Part shown: positions 9,143 through 18,748 of the stretch, in pieces | How the letters are laid out: every line of letters begins with the position of its first letter | Numbering within the stretch: position 1 is the first letter of the stretch | From: Neobacillus niacini NBRC 15566 | GTDB taxonomy: Bacteria > Bacillota > Bacilli > Bacillales > Cytobacillaceae | Direction of reading: 5' to 3' | DNA length: 64,000 nt | NCBI RefSeq assembly: GCF_001591505.1 | Contig: NZ_BCVA01000009.1 | Location: 1-64,000, forward strand | The notes under the pieces: generated by a model | What the model saw: only the letters and a program-made list of their open reading frames with translations | What the model was told of the DNA's origin: nothing | Databases searched by the model: none | Translations under genes and position numbers: made by a program

Positions 9143-9328
9143 GTGAAAAAATTAAGCAGAAAAGAACTGTTCAGTCATGTTGAATCCTTATTAGGGCAAT
9201 ATTGTGAGGGGTGTTTTGTCCATCAACAGTTCAAAAAGGAAGGCGGCAGAAGGGTCGCCCATCGTTTTTGTATTTCACAATGTACTGTTGGAGAAAAGCT
9301 GCAAGAATATGGAAAAAGGCTAACATGA
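9143..9328 (+). CDS. ypeQ: Small zinc-finger protein YpeQ
   Basis: 61 residues, GTG start after an AACGGGG site. It has the pattern CEGCFVHQQF...HRFCISQC, probably one zinc site built from Cys and His residues, matching the YpeQ family of small zinc-finger proteins. It forms an operon with ypeP. Function unknown; the size and cysteine spacing make a nucleic-acid or protein-binding adaptor possible. Confidence 0.8.
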   Translation: MKKLSRKELFSHVESLLGQYCEGCFVHQQFKKEGGRRVAHRFCISQCTVGEKLQEYGKRLT

Positions 9329-9370
9329 CTAAATGTCTAGTTCACAGAGACTATAGGCATCTCAATAGAA

Positions 9371-9398
9371 AAAGGCTGACGGTATACGCCAGCCTTTG
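9371..9398. terminator. Bidirectional terminator between ypeQ and cspD
   Basis: Inverted repeat AAAGGCTGACG / CGCCAGCCTTT around a short loop, between the convergent genes ypeQ and cspD. Confidence 0.75.
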
Positions 9399-9414
9399 GT
9401 TTGTTATTAATAGA

Positions 9415-9615
9415 TTAAAGTTTTACTACGTTAGCAGCTTGTGGTCCGCGGTTTCCTTCAACGATTTCGAAAGAAACTTCTTGGCCTTCTTCTAAAGACT
9501 TGAAGCCTTCGCCAGTGATCGCGCTGAAGTGTACGAATACATCGTCTCCGCCTTCAACTTCGATAAAACCGAAACCTTTTTCATTGTTGAACCATTTTAC
9601 TTTACCGTTTTGCAT
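9415..9615 (-). CDS. cspD: Cold shock protein CspD
   Basis: 66 residues, the usual length, with both RNA-binding motifs: [11 protein letters not shown] (RNP1) and DVFVHFSAI (RNP2). It starts MQNGKVKWF, as B. subtilis CspD does, and shares its neighbourhood. CSPs bind single-stranded RNA and act as RNA chaperones. The ribosome site is AGGAGG on the minus strand. The 9616-9885 region upstream holds no gene and should contain the long 5' leader usual for csp genes, but I cannot define its structure. Confidence 0.96.
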   Translation of the reverse strand: MQNGKVKWFNNEKGFGFIEVEGGDDVFVHFSAITGEGFKSLEEGQEVSFEIVEGNRGPQAANVVKL

Positions 9616-9885
9616 CTACTATTTCCTCCTAAGCCTTTCAGGACACTGTAAAAGTGCCAAAGATAAATATTATCATGACCAAAAAGATAATATAAATACT
9701 ATTCAATTAATGATACATGACGCTTTAAATATACATGAATATTTTTGGACAGTCAAGGAAAGTAAGCGCTTTTTAAACCAATAAATCGTATTATCATGCA
9801 ATATTCAAAATTAATAAATCTATCTGAACATAAAATTTTATCAGCCTCATATTCTTATAAAAATGGTTGATAAAGGGTGAGGGTA

Positions 9886-10167
9886 ATGTACCGATTTTCT
9901 ATTGAGGGAGACGAATGGATATTAAGATTCTCGCCGCAAATCTACATTGAAGCTGAAGAAAAACAAGTTGTCTTGACCGCATTGCTTCAAATCGGAAATG
10001 ATTTATCATCTTATTCACATGGTGACGCCTTCCTTATGTTTACTAAGAAGATAGGTGCGATTGTTTTTGATGTTGAAAGAATTCCATCATTTATTTTAAC
10101 CGTCTCTAACATTATTCCAGAAGAAAATTGGTATAGGCAGGATTCAAATTTCAAACTAATACAATAG
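9886..10167 (+). CDS. Hypothetical protein, 93 aa
   Basis: Start chosen at the ATG at 9886 because AAAGGGTGAGG lies just upstream; an in-frame GTG at 9877 sits inside that site. The product alternates beta-like and amphipathic segments (MYRFSIEGDEWILRF, AIVFDVERIPSFILTV) and has no membrane helix, signal peptide or cysteine cluster. I do not recognise the family. It is a single-gene unit closed by a strong terminator. Confidence 0.6.
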   Translation: MYRFSIEGDEWILRFSPQIYIEAEEKQVVLTALLQIGNDLSSYSHGDAFLMFTKKIGAIVFDVERIPSFILTVSNIIPEENWYRQDSNFKLIQ

Positions 10168-10173
10168 TAATGC

Positions 10174-10206
10174 AAATAGGTGGTCAGAACTGACCACCTA
10201 TTTTGT
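10174..10206. terminator. Bidirectional terminator
   Basis: A 14-bp perfect stem AAATAGGTGGTCAG / CTGACCACCTATTT with a two-base core and T-run, between the convergent genes at 9886 and 10223. Confidence 0.9.
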
Positions 10207-10222
10207 CATGAAAAAGACAAAA

Positions 10223-11755
10223 TTATAGCTTTACGAATTGCCATGCATTTTGTATCTTAAGATTATCCTCATCAAACTCTAGTAATCCATAACCTGGACA
10301 AAAAAACTTATTTTCAAATAAATAGGTGCAAGGAAGCTTATCATCACCATCAAAAAACAAAAGTGTGTGTCCATCTAAATAAAAGGTATATACCATCTCT
10401 CCTTGTTGGTAATCACCAAAATAGGTTGAAATGGTGTCTATATTGTACATTGTTAATGGCTCCGTTATTTTCTTACTTGGTGAACCATTTACCATAAGAT
10501 AATCATGATGATTTATTAATCCTATTGATACAATTACATCTTCATCTTCATCAATTCCAACAATATGGTCATTTTTCAAGGAGCGTATGGAAAGATTTTT
10601 TCCATTATGAATGATACAAGGATTCAGATTATGTTTAATCGTCAGTAAACCAGATTTTGAACTTAAATAGTTTCCGCAGGCTTCTTCAATGATTTGTAAA
10701 TTGGGTTTACTCAATGGTTGTTTATCCGGAATAGATGAACCAAGCTGCTCCAAGACTTCCTCAACAATCTCCCAGCCAACATTATTATTCGCAACTGTAA
10801 AAATGCCGATATTCTGCTCGGGGAATATTACAATAAATGAGCGATAGGTACCAATCCCGCCGCTATGCCACCAATAATAATTACCCTCATCGTAATCTTT
10901 AATCCAACACATCCCGATAGAGCTTTCAGGTACCGTGTAGCGATTCGCCTGTATGCAGAAAATCTCTTGAAGTGATTGTTCAGTAAGAATCTCTTCCCTG
11001 TTAAATTTTCCGTTAGCTAAATACATTTGTCCAAATTTAGTCATATCTTCTGCATTGGTTATGCAGAAGAATGAACCATGGCAAGCCACGTTTTCAGGAA
11101 ATGAATGATCCACTTTAAAGGAACCATCTTCTGATTTTTCATGCTGGAGTGCCAAAGGATAGGTCATAGCTTTCAAAGGATCATACATACTTCGGTTCAT
11201 CTCAAGGGGAGTGAAAATTTCGTCATTCATCAGCCGAGCAAATCTTTTTCCTGCTGCTCTTTCAGCGACATATGCTGCAAGATTAATAGAATGGTTGCCA
11301 TATGAATACATCAAATTTGGCGGCGCAACAAATGGAAGATGCGGAATCTCTTCTCTTACATATTTTTCAAGAGCATCGTTCTCACGGTTTCCGAATAGGT
11401 CACCACCATCAGGCAGTCCAGCAGTATGACTTAGCAACATACGTAAAGTGACAATGTTTGCGGCCCCTGAAAAACTAAGCCGCAGCTCGGGGATATACTC
11501 TTTTATTGGACAATCTAAATCTAGTAAACCTTGTTGGACAAGCTTCATGATTAGTGTTGCGGTAAGCGTTTTACTGACTGAACCAATTCGAAATAAGGTT
11601 GCAGGAGTAATGTCAACTCCTTGTTCCTCGGTGTTTGTAACACCGTAGCCTTGCTGTAACAGAACCTCTGAATCAGTGAATATTGAAAGTGCAAAACCAG
11701 GAGCTTTTTTTAATAGACTTGCGGCTAAACTATTAATCTTTTCAAAATTCAACAT
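10223..11755 (-). CDS. Serine hydrolase of the beta-lactamase/PBP4* family
   Basis: 510 residues from the ATG at 11755, which has AGAGGT eight bases upstream. The N-terminal 350 residues are a class C beta-lactamase-like domain: SVSK at 59-62 supplies the nucleophile and lysine, YGN the second motif and HSGGIG the third. The remaining 160 residues form a beta-rich C-terminal region seen in esterase or D-aminopeptidase-like members. No signal peptide is visible, so the protein is probably cytoplasmic and acts as an esterase or peptidase rather than an antibiotic-resistance enzyme. Substrate unknown. Confidence 0.82.
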   Translation of the reverse strand: MLNFEKINSLAASLLKKAPGFALSIFTDSEVLLQQGYGVTNTEEQGVDITPATLFRIGSVSKTLTATLIMKLVQQGLLDLDCPIKEYIPELRLSFSGAANIVTLRMLLSHTAGLPDGGDLFGNRENDALEKYVREEIPHLPFVAPPNLMYSYGNHSINLAAYVAERAAGKRFARLMNDEIFTPLEMNRSMYDPLKAMTYPLALQHEKSEDGSFKVDHSFPENVACHGSFFCITNAEDMTKFGQMYLANGKFNREEILTEQSLQEIFCIQANRYTVPESSIGMCWIKDYDEGNYYWWHSGGIGTYRSFIVIFPEQNIGIFTVANNNVGWEIVEEVLEQLGSSIPDKQPLSKPNLQIIEEACGNYLSSKSGLLTIKHNLNPCIIHNGKNLSIRSLKNDHIVGIDEDEDVIVSIGLINHHDYLMVNGSPSKKITEPLTMYNIDTISTYFGDYQQGEMVYTFYLDGHTLLFFDGDDKLPCTYLFENKFFCPGYGLLEFDEDNLKIQNAWQFVKL

Positions 11756-11919
11756 AACATTATACCTCTGTTTGTAGTATGTAAAATTTACCAAATAGAG
11801 CTTAATTATATAATGCATTTATCTAATGGTCTAGTAATGGATATATTTTTATCCTTTACAAAGAGACAAATGAAGTGGGAAAATGAATGCTGGATGCTTT
11901 ATCAAAAGGAGCAATCGTA

Positions 11920-14103
11920 ATGAAATTAATTATTGCCGAAAAGCCAGACCAAGGTTCAACATTGGCTTCTATATTTAAAAGTAAAAAACAAAATGGCTTT
12001 ATTGAGATTTTTCCAAACGAAACTTTTACAAATGGAGCGTACGTCACTTGGGCGATTGGGCACTTATGCCAGTTGGTGAACCCAGAAGCTTATGAACCAG
12101 GATGGAAAAAATGGTCGTTGGATAACCTGCCAATGATACCCTCTCAATTCCAATATGAAGTAACGAAGGATAAAGTAAAACAATTTTCCGTTATCCAAAA
12201 GCTTGTAAATAATCCTGCCGTAACAGAAATTATTCATGCAGGCGACGCCGGACGTGAGGGTGAATTAATCATCCGTAACATTCTTCGCATTACAGGCTGC
12301 AGGAAGCCAATGAAACGTCTATGGATTTCATCTTTAACACCTAATTCGATTCGTGAAGGTTTTAACAAATTATTAGACGAAGATCACACTAAAAATCTAT
12401 ACTTTGAAGCATACACTCGAGCATGTGCAGATTGGGTAGTTGGAATGAATGCCTCAAGACTCTATAGCTTGCTTTTGCAAAAACAAGGCTTTTCTGATGT
12501 GTTTTCGGTTGGAAGGGTACAGACCCCTACATTAGCACTCATCGTAAAAAGAGAATTAGAAATTGAAAATTTTAAATCGGAGCCATTTTGGGAAGTGATT
12601 GCCCATTTTAACATCGATGGTAAGAAATATTCTGGCAAATGGCAGAATGATGGAGAAACACGTGTAAAAACAAATGATATGGCGGAGAAGGTTGCGGCGT
12701 TTTGCCGAGAAAAGCCAGCAGAAGTTTCAGATGTACAATCGGATAGAAAAGAGTTCCAACCACCTTTACTATATAATCTCTCTGCTCTTCAAGCAGAAGC
12801 AAATAAACGCTATAAATTCCCACCGAAAAAGACTTTAGATGTGCTGCAAAAACTTTACCAAAAAGGGAATGTTTCATATCCCCGCTCGGACTCACGATAT
12901 GTAACGGTAGAAGAAGCGAATACTTTCCCTGATATTCTTACTAAACTAAGTCATATAAAGGGCTATGATCAATACTTTCCACTGCCTATTGAAACACTTG
13001 TTGATAACAAGCGGTACGTAAACGAAAAAAAGGTGACAGACCACTATGCGATTATTCCGACTGAACAAATTCCAAATGTAGACCGGCTTGATCCCGATGA
13101 AAAGAAACTTTACGACCTCATTGTCACAAGTTTAATAGCAGCACATTATCCAAAAGCCATTGCTGAATATACGACGGTAACGACTTTAGTGGATGGACGG
13201 GCAGTTTTTCAATCAAAAGGTAAGGTTCAAATCGAAGAAGGCTGGAGGAAGGTAATCAACCAAAAGGAAAAAGAGGATGAACCTGCTCTTCCACAACTAG
13301 TAAAAGGGGAACAAGGTCGAACGGTGAAGGTTGATGTGAAAGAAAGCCAGACCCAGCCGCCAAAACGCTATACCGAAGGTCAGTTAATTACCTTAATGAA
13401 AACGGCAGGTAAGCATATCGAAGACAAGGAAATGGAGAAAATCCTGTCCAAAACGGAAGGTTTGGGTACTGAGGCGACAAGAGCTGGTATTATAACCATG
13501 TTGAAGGACAGAAAATATATCGATGTAACCAAGAACCTAGTTTATGCGACAGCAAAAGCTAGAATCCTAATTGAAGCAATTGGACAGGAAATTCTTGCTT
13601 CCCCGGAAATGACAGCAAAATGGGAGCAGAAATTAAAAGAAATATCAGAGGGATCCGCTTCTCCCAAGAATTTCATGGAACAAACAAATAAAATGGTTTA
13701 TCATTTAATTTCTTCTGGAGTTGACCATGCTGCTAATTGGGTGTTTTCAGAAGAGGTGCGCGAAAATTTTACCCCTAGTAAGAAGATGACAAAGGGTAAA
13801 GGCGGTACAAAGCTGGGCAAATGTAAAAAATGTGAAGGCTCCATTGTGGATAAAGGCAGCTTTTACGGGTGTTCTAACTATCAAAAAAACCAATGTAATT
13901 TCACAATATCTAAAAAAATACTTGGGAAAAACATTACCCAAAAAAATGTTAAACTTCTATTATCTGAAGGGAAAACAGAATTAATTGAAGGTTTTACAAA
14001 TAAGGATAAAACTTTTAATGCAAAGCTTTATCTGGATGAGCAGGAAAAAAGGGTTAAGTTTTTATTTGAAGAACATAATCCCAAAACTGTGACAAAGTTA
14101 TAA
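11920..14103 (+). CDS. topB: DNA topoisomerase III
   Basis: 727 residues from the ATG at 11920, preceded by AAAGGAG; the length equals that of B. subtilis TopB. The N-terminal Toprim domain starts MKLIIAEKPDQG and includes GDAGREGEL. The catalytic tyrosine is in the YPRSDSRYV motif. A C-terminal zinc ribbon (CKKCEGS...GCSNYQKNQC) matches type IA enzymes. It relaxes negatively supercoiled DNA and resolves recombination or replication intermediates together with RecQ-type helicases. It is encoded alone, with its own terminator. Confidence 0.95.
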   Translation: MKLIIAEKPDQGSTLASIFKSKKQNGFIEIFPNETFTNGAYVTWAIGHLCQLVNPEAYEPGWKKWSLDNLPMIPSQFQYEVTKDKVKQFSVIQKLVNNPAVTEIIHAGDAGREGELIIRNILRITGCRKPMKRLWISSLTPNSIREGFNKLLDEDHTKNLYFEAYTRACADWVVGMNASRLYSLLLQKQGFSDVFSVGRVQTPTLALIVKRELEIENFKSEPFWEVIAHFNIDGKKYSGKWQNDGETRVKTNDMAEKVAAFCREKPAEVSDVQSDRKEFQPPLLYNLSALQAEANKRYKFPPKKTLDVLQKLYQKGNVSYPRSDSRYVTVEEANTFPDILTKLSHIKGYDQYFPLPIETLVDNKRYVNEKKVTDHYAIIPTEQIPNVDRLDPDEKKLYDLIVTSLIAAHYPKAIAEYTTVTTLVDGRAVFQSKGKVQIEEGWRKVINQKEKEDEPALPQLVKGEQGRTVKVDVKESQTQPPKRYTEGQLITLMKTAGKHIEDKEMEKILSKTEGLGTEATRAGIITMLKDRKYIDVTKNLVYATAKARILIEAIGQEILASPEMTAKWEQKLKEISEGSASPKNFMEQTNKMVYHLISSGVDHAANWVFSEEVRENFTPSKKMTKGKGGTKLGKCKKCEGSIVDKGSFYGCSNYQKNQCNFTISKKILGKNITQKNVKLLLSEGKTELIEGFTNKDKTFNAKLYLDEQEKRVKFLFEEHNPKTVTKL

Positions 14104-14126
14104 TTCAACTTGTCACTATTTTTTAT
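14089..14126 (+). terminator. Probable terminator after topB
   Basis: Near-perfect inverted repeat GTGACAAAGTT / AACTTGTCAC overlapping the topB stop codon, followed by TATTTTTTAT. One bulged base. Confidence 0.6.
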
Positions 14127-14169
14127 CTATAGTAAACTTTTAAGAGAGTAATTTTTTTGGAGGTACGGG

Positions 14170-14592
14170 ATGCCAACACCGAGTATGGAAGATTATATCG
14201 AACAAATATATATGTTAATTGAAGAAAAAGGATACGCCAGAGTTTCAGATATTGCAGAGGCGTTATCTGTCCATCCCTCCTCAGTAACAAAAATGGTTCA
14301 AAAGCTAGACAAGGATGAATACCTTGTTTATGAAAAATATAGAGGTTTCAGCTTAACTACTAAAGGAAATAAGATTGGAAAGCGTCTTGTATTTAGACAT
14401 GATTTACTGGAACAGTTTCTAAAAATCATCGGAGTGAAGGATGAAAATATATATCAAGATGTTGAAGGAATCGAGCACCACTTAAGCTGGGATTCGATTG
14501 AAAGAATCGTTGATCTTGTTCAGTTTTTTCAAGAAGATGAATCAAGGATAGAAGCATTAAAAGAAATTCAAAAACAAAACGAAGCTGATTAA
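14170..14592 (+). CDS. mntR: Manganese-responsive repressor MntR
   Basis: 140 residues, DtxR family, very close to B. subtilis MntR (142 aa). The winged helix-turn-helix spans about residues 5-60 ([20 protein letters not shown]). All metal ligands are present at their B. subtilis positions: D8, E11, H77, E99, E102 and H103. With Mn2+ bound it represses manganese importers and activates exporters. The ATG has TGGAGG nine bases upstream. No Mn transporter gene is in this window, so its targets lie elsewhere. Confidence 0.96.
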   Translation: MPTPSMEDYIEQIYMLIEEKGYARVSDIAEALSVHPSSVTKMVQKLDKDEYLVYEKYRGFSLTTKGNKIGKRLVFRHDLLEQFLKIIGVKDENIYQDVEGIEHHLSWDSIERIVDLVQFFQEDESRIEALKEIQKQNEAD

Positions 14593-14593
14593 T

Positions 14594-14637
14594 GCAAAAG
14601 CACCTGGTAGAAACCAGGTGCTTTTGCTGTTGTTTTA
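14594..14637 (+). terminator. Terminator after mntR
   Basis: A 14-bp perfect stem GCAAAAGCACCTGG / CCAGGTGCTTTTGC around TAGAAA, followed by TGTTGTTTTA. Confidence 0.9.
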
Positions 14638-14645
14638 TTCGAGAA

Positions 14646-14910
14646 GGCTTCCATGAGTCCCATCTCAATAAAGCATATAAAAAAGAGGCTCCATGAAGTC
14701 TTCATGAGACCTATTTCAATAAGGAATCTACAGAATAGGACTCCATGAAAGCTTCATGAGACCTATTTCAATATGGAATCTACAGAATAGGGCTTCATGA
14801 AAGCTTTATGAGACCCATTTCAATTAGGAAACTACAAATAGGGGCTTCATGAAATCTTCATGAGACCCATTTCAAAAAGGAATTACAAAAAATGACTTCA
14901 TAGGCTACAT
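14646..14910. repeat. 52-bp tandem repeat array with internal palindromes
   Basis: Four units start at 14687, 14739, 14791 and 14843, exactly 52 bases apart. A shortened 41-base copy precedes them (14646) and a decayed fifth begins at 14894. Each full unit contains a small palindrome, CATGAA-N3-TTCATG or a one-base variant, then GAGACC(T/C)ATTTCAA and a GGAA..CTACA block. 52 is not a multiple of three and no ORF crosses the array, so it is not coding. It fills the gap between the convergent genes mntR and the DUF3892 gene, and nothing else was seen in 14638-14932. Confidence 0.9.
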
Positions 14911-14932
14911 ATTCAATGTTCCCACTTCTGAA

Positions 14933-15148
14933 TTAAAATAAGTTTGGATAATGGTCAAAGGATTGATCCTGCTGCTCAGGGCTTAGAACAAGGTTCCCAT
15001 GGTGATCCTCGGCTGCGAGAACGCCTGTTATGTCTCCGTTTGCTGCTTCCATTAACGCTTTTTGATAGGAGATGACCCGACCTCCGGAAGTAACAAAGCT
15101 GATAATCTCACCAAAATGGTTTCGATGAATACCTACTACTGTTTCCAC
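14933..15148 (-). CDS. DUF3892 family small protein
   Basis: 71 residues, GTG start with AGGGGGG upstream on the minus strand. It shows the family pattern: VVGIHRNHFGEIISF, then GRVISYQKALMEAANGDITGV and an acidic C-terminus. DUF3892 proteins are common in Firmicutes and have no established function. It is a single gene facing the repeat array. Confidence 0.75.
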   Translation of the reverse strand: METVVGIHRNHFGEIISFVTSGGRVISYQKALMEAANGDITGVLAAEDHHGNLVLSPEQQDQSFDHYPNLF

Positions 15149-15246
15149 AACGTTTCCCCCCTTTGCTCGATATTCTTTCTATAATTTACGATAAATAAAC
15201 AGGAGGGAATAATATTTTAACGACAAATTAGCAATAAAACACATAG

Positions 15247-15282
15247 AAAAGAAGCATCTGACCGTCCCGATGCTTCTTTTTT
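15247..15282 (-). terminator. Terminator after metA
   Basis: Inverted repeat AAAAGAAGCATC / GATGCTTCTTTT around a ten-base loop, directly after the metA stop codon. T-runs occur on both strands. Confidence 0.85.
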
Positions 15283-16191
15283 TTAATCCCAATTAAAAGG
15301 TGTTTCTTGATACACGTAGTAGTTAAGCCAGTTTGAAAAGAATAAGTGACCATGGGACCGCCAGCGATTAATTGGCGGTTGTGTTGGATCATTATTTGGA
15401 AAATAATTTTCGGGAATATGGATTTGCAGCCCTCTGCTTATATCACGATTGTATTCCTGTGCTAAGGAATCTGATTCGTATTCCAAATGTCCAGTGATCA
15501 TGACGTGTTTTCGATCTCGGGAGGCAATAAGCAGCGCACCTGCTTCCTCGGACGCGGCTAGAAGCGTAAGTTCAGGGTTCTCATGAATCTCACCAATCGA
15601 TACATCTGTATAGCGAGAATGAGGAGCATAAAAATGATCATCAAACCCTCGCAGAAGTAAATCGTTTTGCTCGAAAATCTTATGCTCATAGATTCCCGAA
15701 CATTTACGAGACAGTTCAAATTTATCAATCCCATAATGATAAAAAAGTGCTGCCTGGGCTCCCCAACAGATATGCAAGGTAGAGGTGACATTGGTTCTCG
15801 TCCAATCCATAATTTCTGTGAGTTCCTGCCAATACTTTACTTGCTCAAACTCCATCAATTCAACTGGCGCTCCTGTAATAATCATCCCATCATACTTTTG
15901 ATTTTTAACCTCTGAAAAAGTAGTATAAAATTGTTCTAGGTGCTGCTTGCTTGTGTGTGTAGATTCATAGGAATTGGTTTTTAAAAATTTGACGTTTACT
16001 TGCAGCGGGCTGTTTCCCAAAAGCCTTAATAGCTGCGTTTCTGCCTTTTCTTTTTCAGGCATTAAATTGAGAATTAGAAGTTTTAGTGGACGAATATCCT
16101 GGCTGATTGCCCGTTCGTCGTCCATCACAAAAATATTCTCATGTTCGAGTATTTCTCGTGCTGGCAGCAACTTTGGAATGTTAATTGGCAT
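15283..16191 (-). CDS. metA: Homoserine O-acyltransferase MetA
   Basis: 302 residues, full length for the MetA family, which activates homoserine in methionine synthesis by transfer of an acetyl or succinyl group from CoA. The catalytic cysteine is in [17 protein letters not shown], and the HLEYES segment near the C-terminus carries the conserved His and Glu. Bacillus MetA enzymes are generally acetyl-CoA users, so homoserine O-acetyltransferase is the likelier activity. The 190-base gap to the divergent fhs gene is too short for, and shows no sign of, an S-box riboswitch. Confidence 0.93.
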   Translation of the reverse strand: MPINIPKLLPAREILEHENIFVMDDERAISQDIRPLKLLILNLMPEKEKAETQLLRLLGNSPLQVNVKFLKTNSYESTHTSKQHLEQFYTTFSEVKNQKYDGMIITGAPVELMEFEQVKYWQELTEIMDWTRTNVTSTLHICWGAQAALFYHYGIDKFELSRKCSGIYEHKIFEQNDLLLRGFDDHFYAPHSRYTDVSIGEIHENPELTLLAASEEAGALLIASRDRKHVMITGHLEYESDSLAQEYNRDISRGLQIHIPENYFPNNDPTQPPINRWRSHGHLFFSNWLNYYVYQETPFNWD

Positions 16192-16381
16192 GGTGCACTC
16201 CCCCTTTATTTCTAAGTGTTAAGTATATAGTATTTTTCTAATATTTGGTCAATAACATTATAAACATTATCTTAAATTCAGAAAAGAATAAAGTTTTGTG
16301 AAAAATATTACACGAAAATAAAAGGAGGATTTGATACAATAAAAGAGGCTATTAATTCTATTTGAATGCGGGGGATCATTT

Positions 16382-18070
16382 TTGCAAATGAGAACATCAA
16401 TTAAGTCCGACATTGAAATTGCACAAGAATCGACCATGAAGCCAATTGTTGAAATTGCGAAATCAATTGGTTTAAAGGAAGATGACCTCGAATTATACGG
16501 AAAATACAAAGCAAAAATCTCGTATGAAGCGCTTAGAAATATTGAAACAAATGAAAGTGGGAAAATCATACTTGTTACTTCCATCAATCCTACTCCTGCT
16601 GGTGAAGGGAAATCAACCGTAACAGTGGGTCTTGGTGATGCCTTTAAACGCATTGGTAAGAAGGCTATGATTGCGATGCGAGAGCCATCATTGGGTCCCA
16701 CAATGGGAATAAAAGGGGGGGCCACTGGCGGAGGCTATTCACAGGTATTGCCGATGGAAGACATAAATTTACATTTTACTGGGGATTTGCACGCGATAAC
16801 TACAGCAAATAATGCGCTGGCTGCATTACTCGATAATCATATTCAGCAAGGAAATGAGCTTAAAATCGACCAGCGGCGTATTGTTTGGAAACGTGCAGTT
16901 GATTTAAACGATCGTGCACTAAGAAAAGTGATTATCGGTCTTGGGGGTCCTCTGCAAGGAGTTCCTCGTGAAGATGGCTTTGATATTACGGTTGCCTCAG
17001 AAATTATGGCCGTTCTATGTTTGGCTTCAGATTTGAAAGATTTAAAATCGCGATTAGCCCGAATGGTTGTAGCCTATAATGATAAAAAGGAACCTGTAAC
17101 AGTTGGCGATCTTGGGGTTGAAGGAGCACTTACTTTACTGCTTAAGGATGCGGTTAAGCCAAATCTCGTGCAAACAATCGAACATACTCCTGCACTCGTA
17201 CATGGTGGACCTTTCGCGAATATTGCTCATGGTTGTAATAGTGTGATTGCTACCCGTGCTGCTGCCAAGTTGGCTGATTTTGTCATTACAGAAGGCGGAT
17301 TTGGTGCTGATTTAGGAGCTGAAAAGTTTTTACATATCAAAGCAAGAAGTGCTGGTATTAAACCAGAAGCAGTTGTAATCGTAGCAACCATCCGGGCATT
17401 AAAGATGCATGGCGGGGTAGAAAAGTCGGATTTGGCAAAGGAAAACATTGCTTCCTTAACGTTAGGTTTTGCGAATCTGCAAAAACATATTGAGACTATC
17501 AAGGCCTTTGGTTTACCAGTTGTGGTTGCGATTAATAAATTTATCACAGATACAGAACTGGAAGTTCAAACATTGTTAGAATGGTGCAAGCAAGAGGCAG
17601 TTCCAGTCGCTTTAACAGAGGTCTGGGAAAAAGGCGGTGCCGGTGGAGTTGAACTTGCAGAAACATTGTTATCCATCATGGAAAAAGAAGAAAATAACTT
17701 TCAACCATTATACGAGGTTTCAGATTCCCTTGAAAGCAAAGTGAGAACGATTGTTCAAAAGGTATATGGCGGAAAAGACGTAGAATTCTCAGCTAAAGCG
17801 AAAAAGCAGCTAGTGGACTTTGAGAGATTCGGATGGTCTAATTTAGCGATTTGCATGGCAAAATCGCAATACTCCCTGTCAGATGATCCTGCCAAATTAG
17901 GCAGGCCAACTAACTTTATCGTCAATGTAAGAGAGTTCAAGCCATCAATCGGTGCTGGATTTATTGTGGCGTTAACCGGAGAGGTTATGACCATGCCAGG
18001 ATTACCGAAAAAACCTGCTGCGTTGAATATGGATGTGGATGACACTGGCAAGGCATTAGGGCTGTTCTAA
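16382..18070 (+). CDS. fhs: Formate-tetrahydrofolate ligase
   Basis: 562 residues, standard length. It makes 10-formyl-THF from formate, THF and ATP. The ATP-binding P-loop [14 protein letters not shown] is near residue 71, followed by [20 protein letters not shown] and [12 protein letters not shown]. The TTG at 16382 is about seven bases from a GGGGGA site; the ATG at 16388 is about twelve away, so the TTG seems the better start, though this is not certain. Divergent from metA; both serve one-carbon and methionine metabolism. Confidence 0.94.
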   Translation: MQMRTSIKSDIEIAQESTMKPIVEIAKSIGLKEDDLELYGKYKAKISYEALRNIETNESGKIILVTSINPTPAGEGKSTVTVGLGDAFKRIGKKAMIAMREPSLGPTMGIKGGATGGGYSQVLPMEDINLHFTGDLHAITTANNALAALLDNHIQQGNELKIDQRRIVWKRAVDLNDRALRKVIIGLGGPLQGVPREDGFDITVASEIMAVLCLASDLKDLKSRLARMVVAYNDKKEPVTVGDLGVEGALTLLLKDAVKPNLVQTIEHTPALVHGGPFANIAHGCNSVIATRAAAKLADFVITEGGFGADLGAEKFLHIKARSAGIKPEAVVIVATIRALKMHGGVEKSDLAKENIASLTLGFANLQKHIETIKAFGLPVVVAINKFITDTELEVQTLLEWCKQEAVPVALTEVWEKGGAGGVELAETLLSIMEKEENNFQPLYEVSDSLESKVRTIVQKVYGGKDVEFSAKAKKQLVDFERFGWSNLAICMAKSQYSLSDDPAKLGRPTNFIVNVREFKPSIGAGFIVALTGEVMTMPGLPKKPAALNMDVDDTGKALGLF

Positions 18071-18088
18071 AAGACTAGAGGTGAGTGA

Positions 18089-18622
18089 ATGTTTGACCCT
18101 ACCGCTTTCGATAATATGAAAGTAGTCGTTGAAGGTGCGTTATATGATTTAGATTTATCGGGTGAGATTGTCATTACAGACCGAAATGATATCATAAATA
18201 TGGCGAAAATGTCCCGCAGCTTCGATATTGACTTTCATAACTCTTCAACTCAACCAGCTATTGTAGCAGCTAAATTGGAAATTAAAGCAGAGTTGATTAA
18301 TCTTGCAGCAGAGTTACTGCCAAACTCATTGGCACAGCAACAGTCTGGATGTAAGATAAAGCTGCAATTCTTTTATGATACTATTACCAATGAAGCTCAA
18401 TTACAGAGAATACGTGAAATTTTCTTTGATATTTGGGGTGGAACAAGACAGTTTAGTCATTCTGTAACGATTACACCTTCAAAATCACTCATTCGGAATT
18501 GTATTTCCATTGAATTTGACAGACTAATCAGCGAGGACCAGATGGATGATATAGTGGAAATGATCGATTTCATGATAAAGACCAATGAACACTTACAATC
18601 ATACCTTAGGGAAATTTGTTAA
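18089..18622 (+). CDS. Conserved hypothetical protein, 177 aa
   Basis: Starts 18 bases after fhs with an AGAGGTGAGTG site, so probably in the fhs operon. The product is soluble, with alternating beta and alpha segments and one internal cysteine (QSGCKIKLQFF). No membrane helix, P-loop or metal motif is seen. I do not recognise the family. Its link to fhs might suggest a folate-related role, but that is only position-based. Confidence 0.6.
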   Translation: MFDPTAFDNMKVVVEGALYDLDLSGEIVITDRNDIINMAKMSRSFDIDFHNSSTQPAIVAAKLEIKAELINLAAELLPNSLAQQQSGCKIKLQFFYDTITNEAQLQRIREIFFDIWGGTRQFSHSVTITPSKSLIRNCISIEFDRLISEDQMDDIVEMIDFMIKTNEHLQSYLREIC

Positions 18623-18630
18623 CTAGAGTG

Positions 18631-18657
18631 AAACCAGCTTTATTTAGCTGGTTTTTT
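18631..18657 (+). terminator. Terminator of the fhs operon
   Basis: AAACCAGCT-TTATTT-AGCTGGTTTTTT, a perfect nine-base stem with T-run. Confidence 0.9.
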
Positions 18658-18748
18658 GCGTTATAAATATTTACAAGAAAATGATTTCAAGGTACGATTG
18701 TTTTAACTAGATATTAGGACCTCATACCAATTTTAGGGGGAGATCACA

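Noticed and set aside
9211-9784. Plus-strand ORFs of 94 codons around cspD
   Set aside because: They overlap ypeQ, its terminator and antisense cspD; composition is not protein-like.
14646-14910. Possible CRISPR array
   Set aside because: The 52-bp units abut with no unique spacers, and no cas genes are in the window. It is a simple tandem repeat.
15667-16222. Plus-strand ORFs over metA
   Set aside because: Shadow frames of metA; no independent signal.
16192-16381. SAM riboswitch before metA
   Set aside because: No long helical leader or S-box-like conserved segments were recognised in the short gap.
16267-16725. 152-codon minus-strand ORF
   Set aside because: Antisense to the start of fhs; its sequence is the mirror of a conserved coding region and has no ribosome site.
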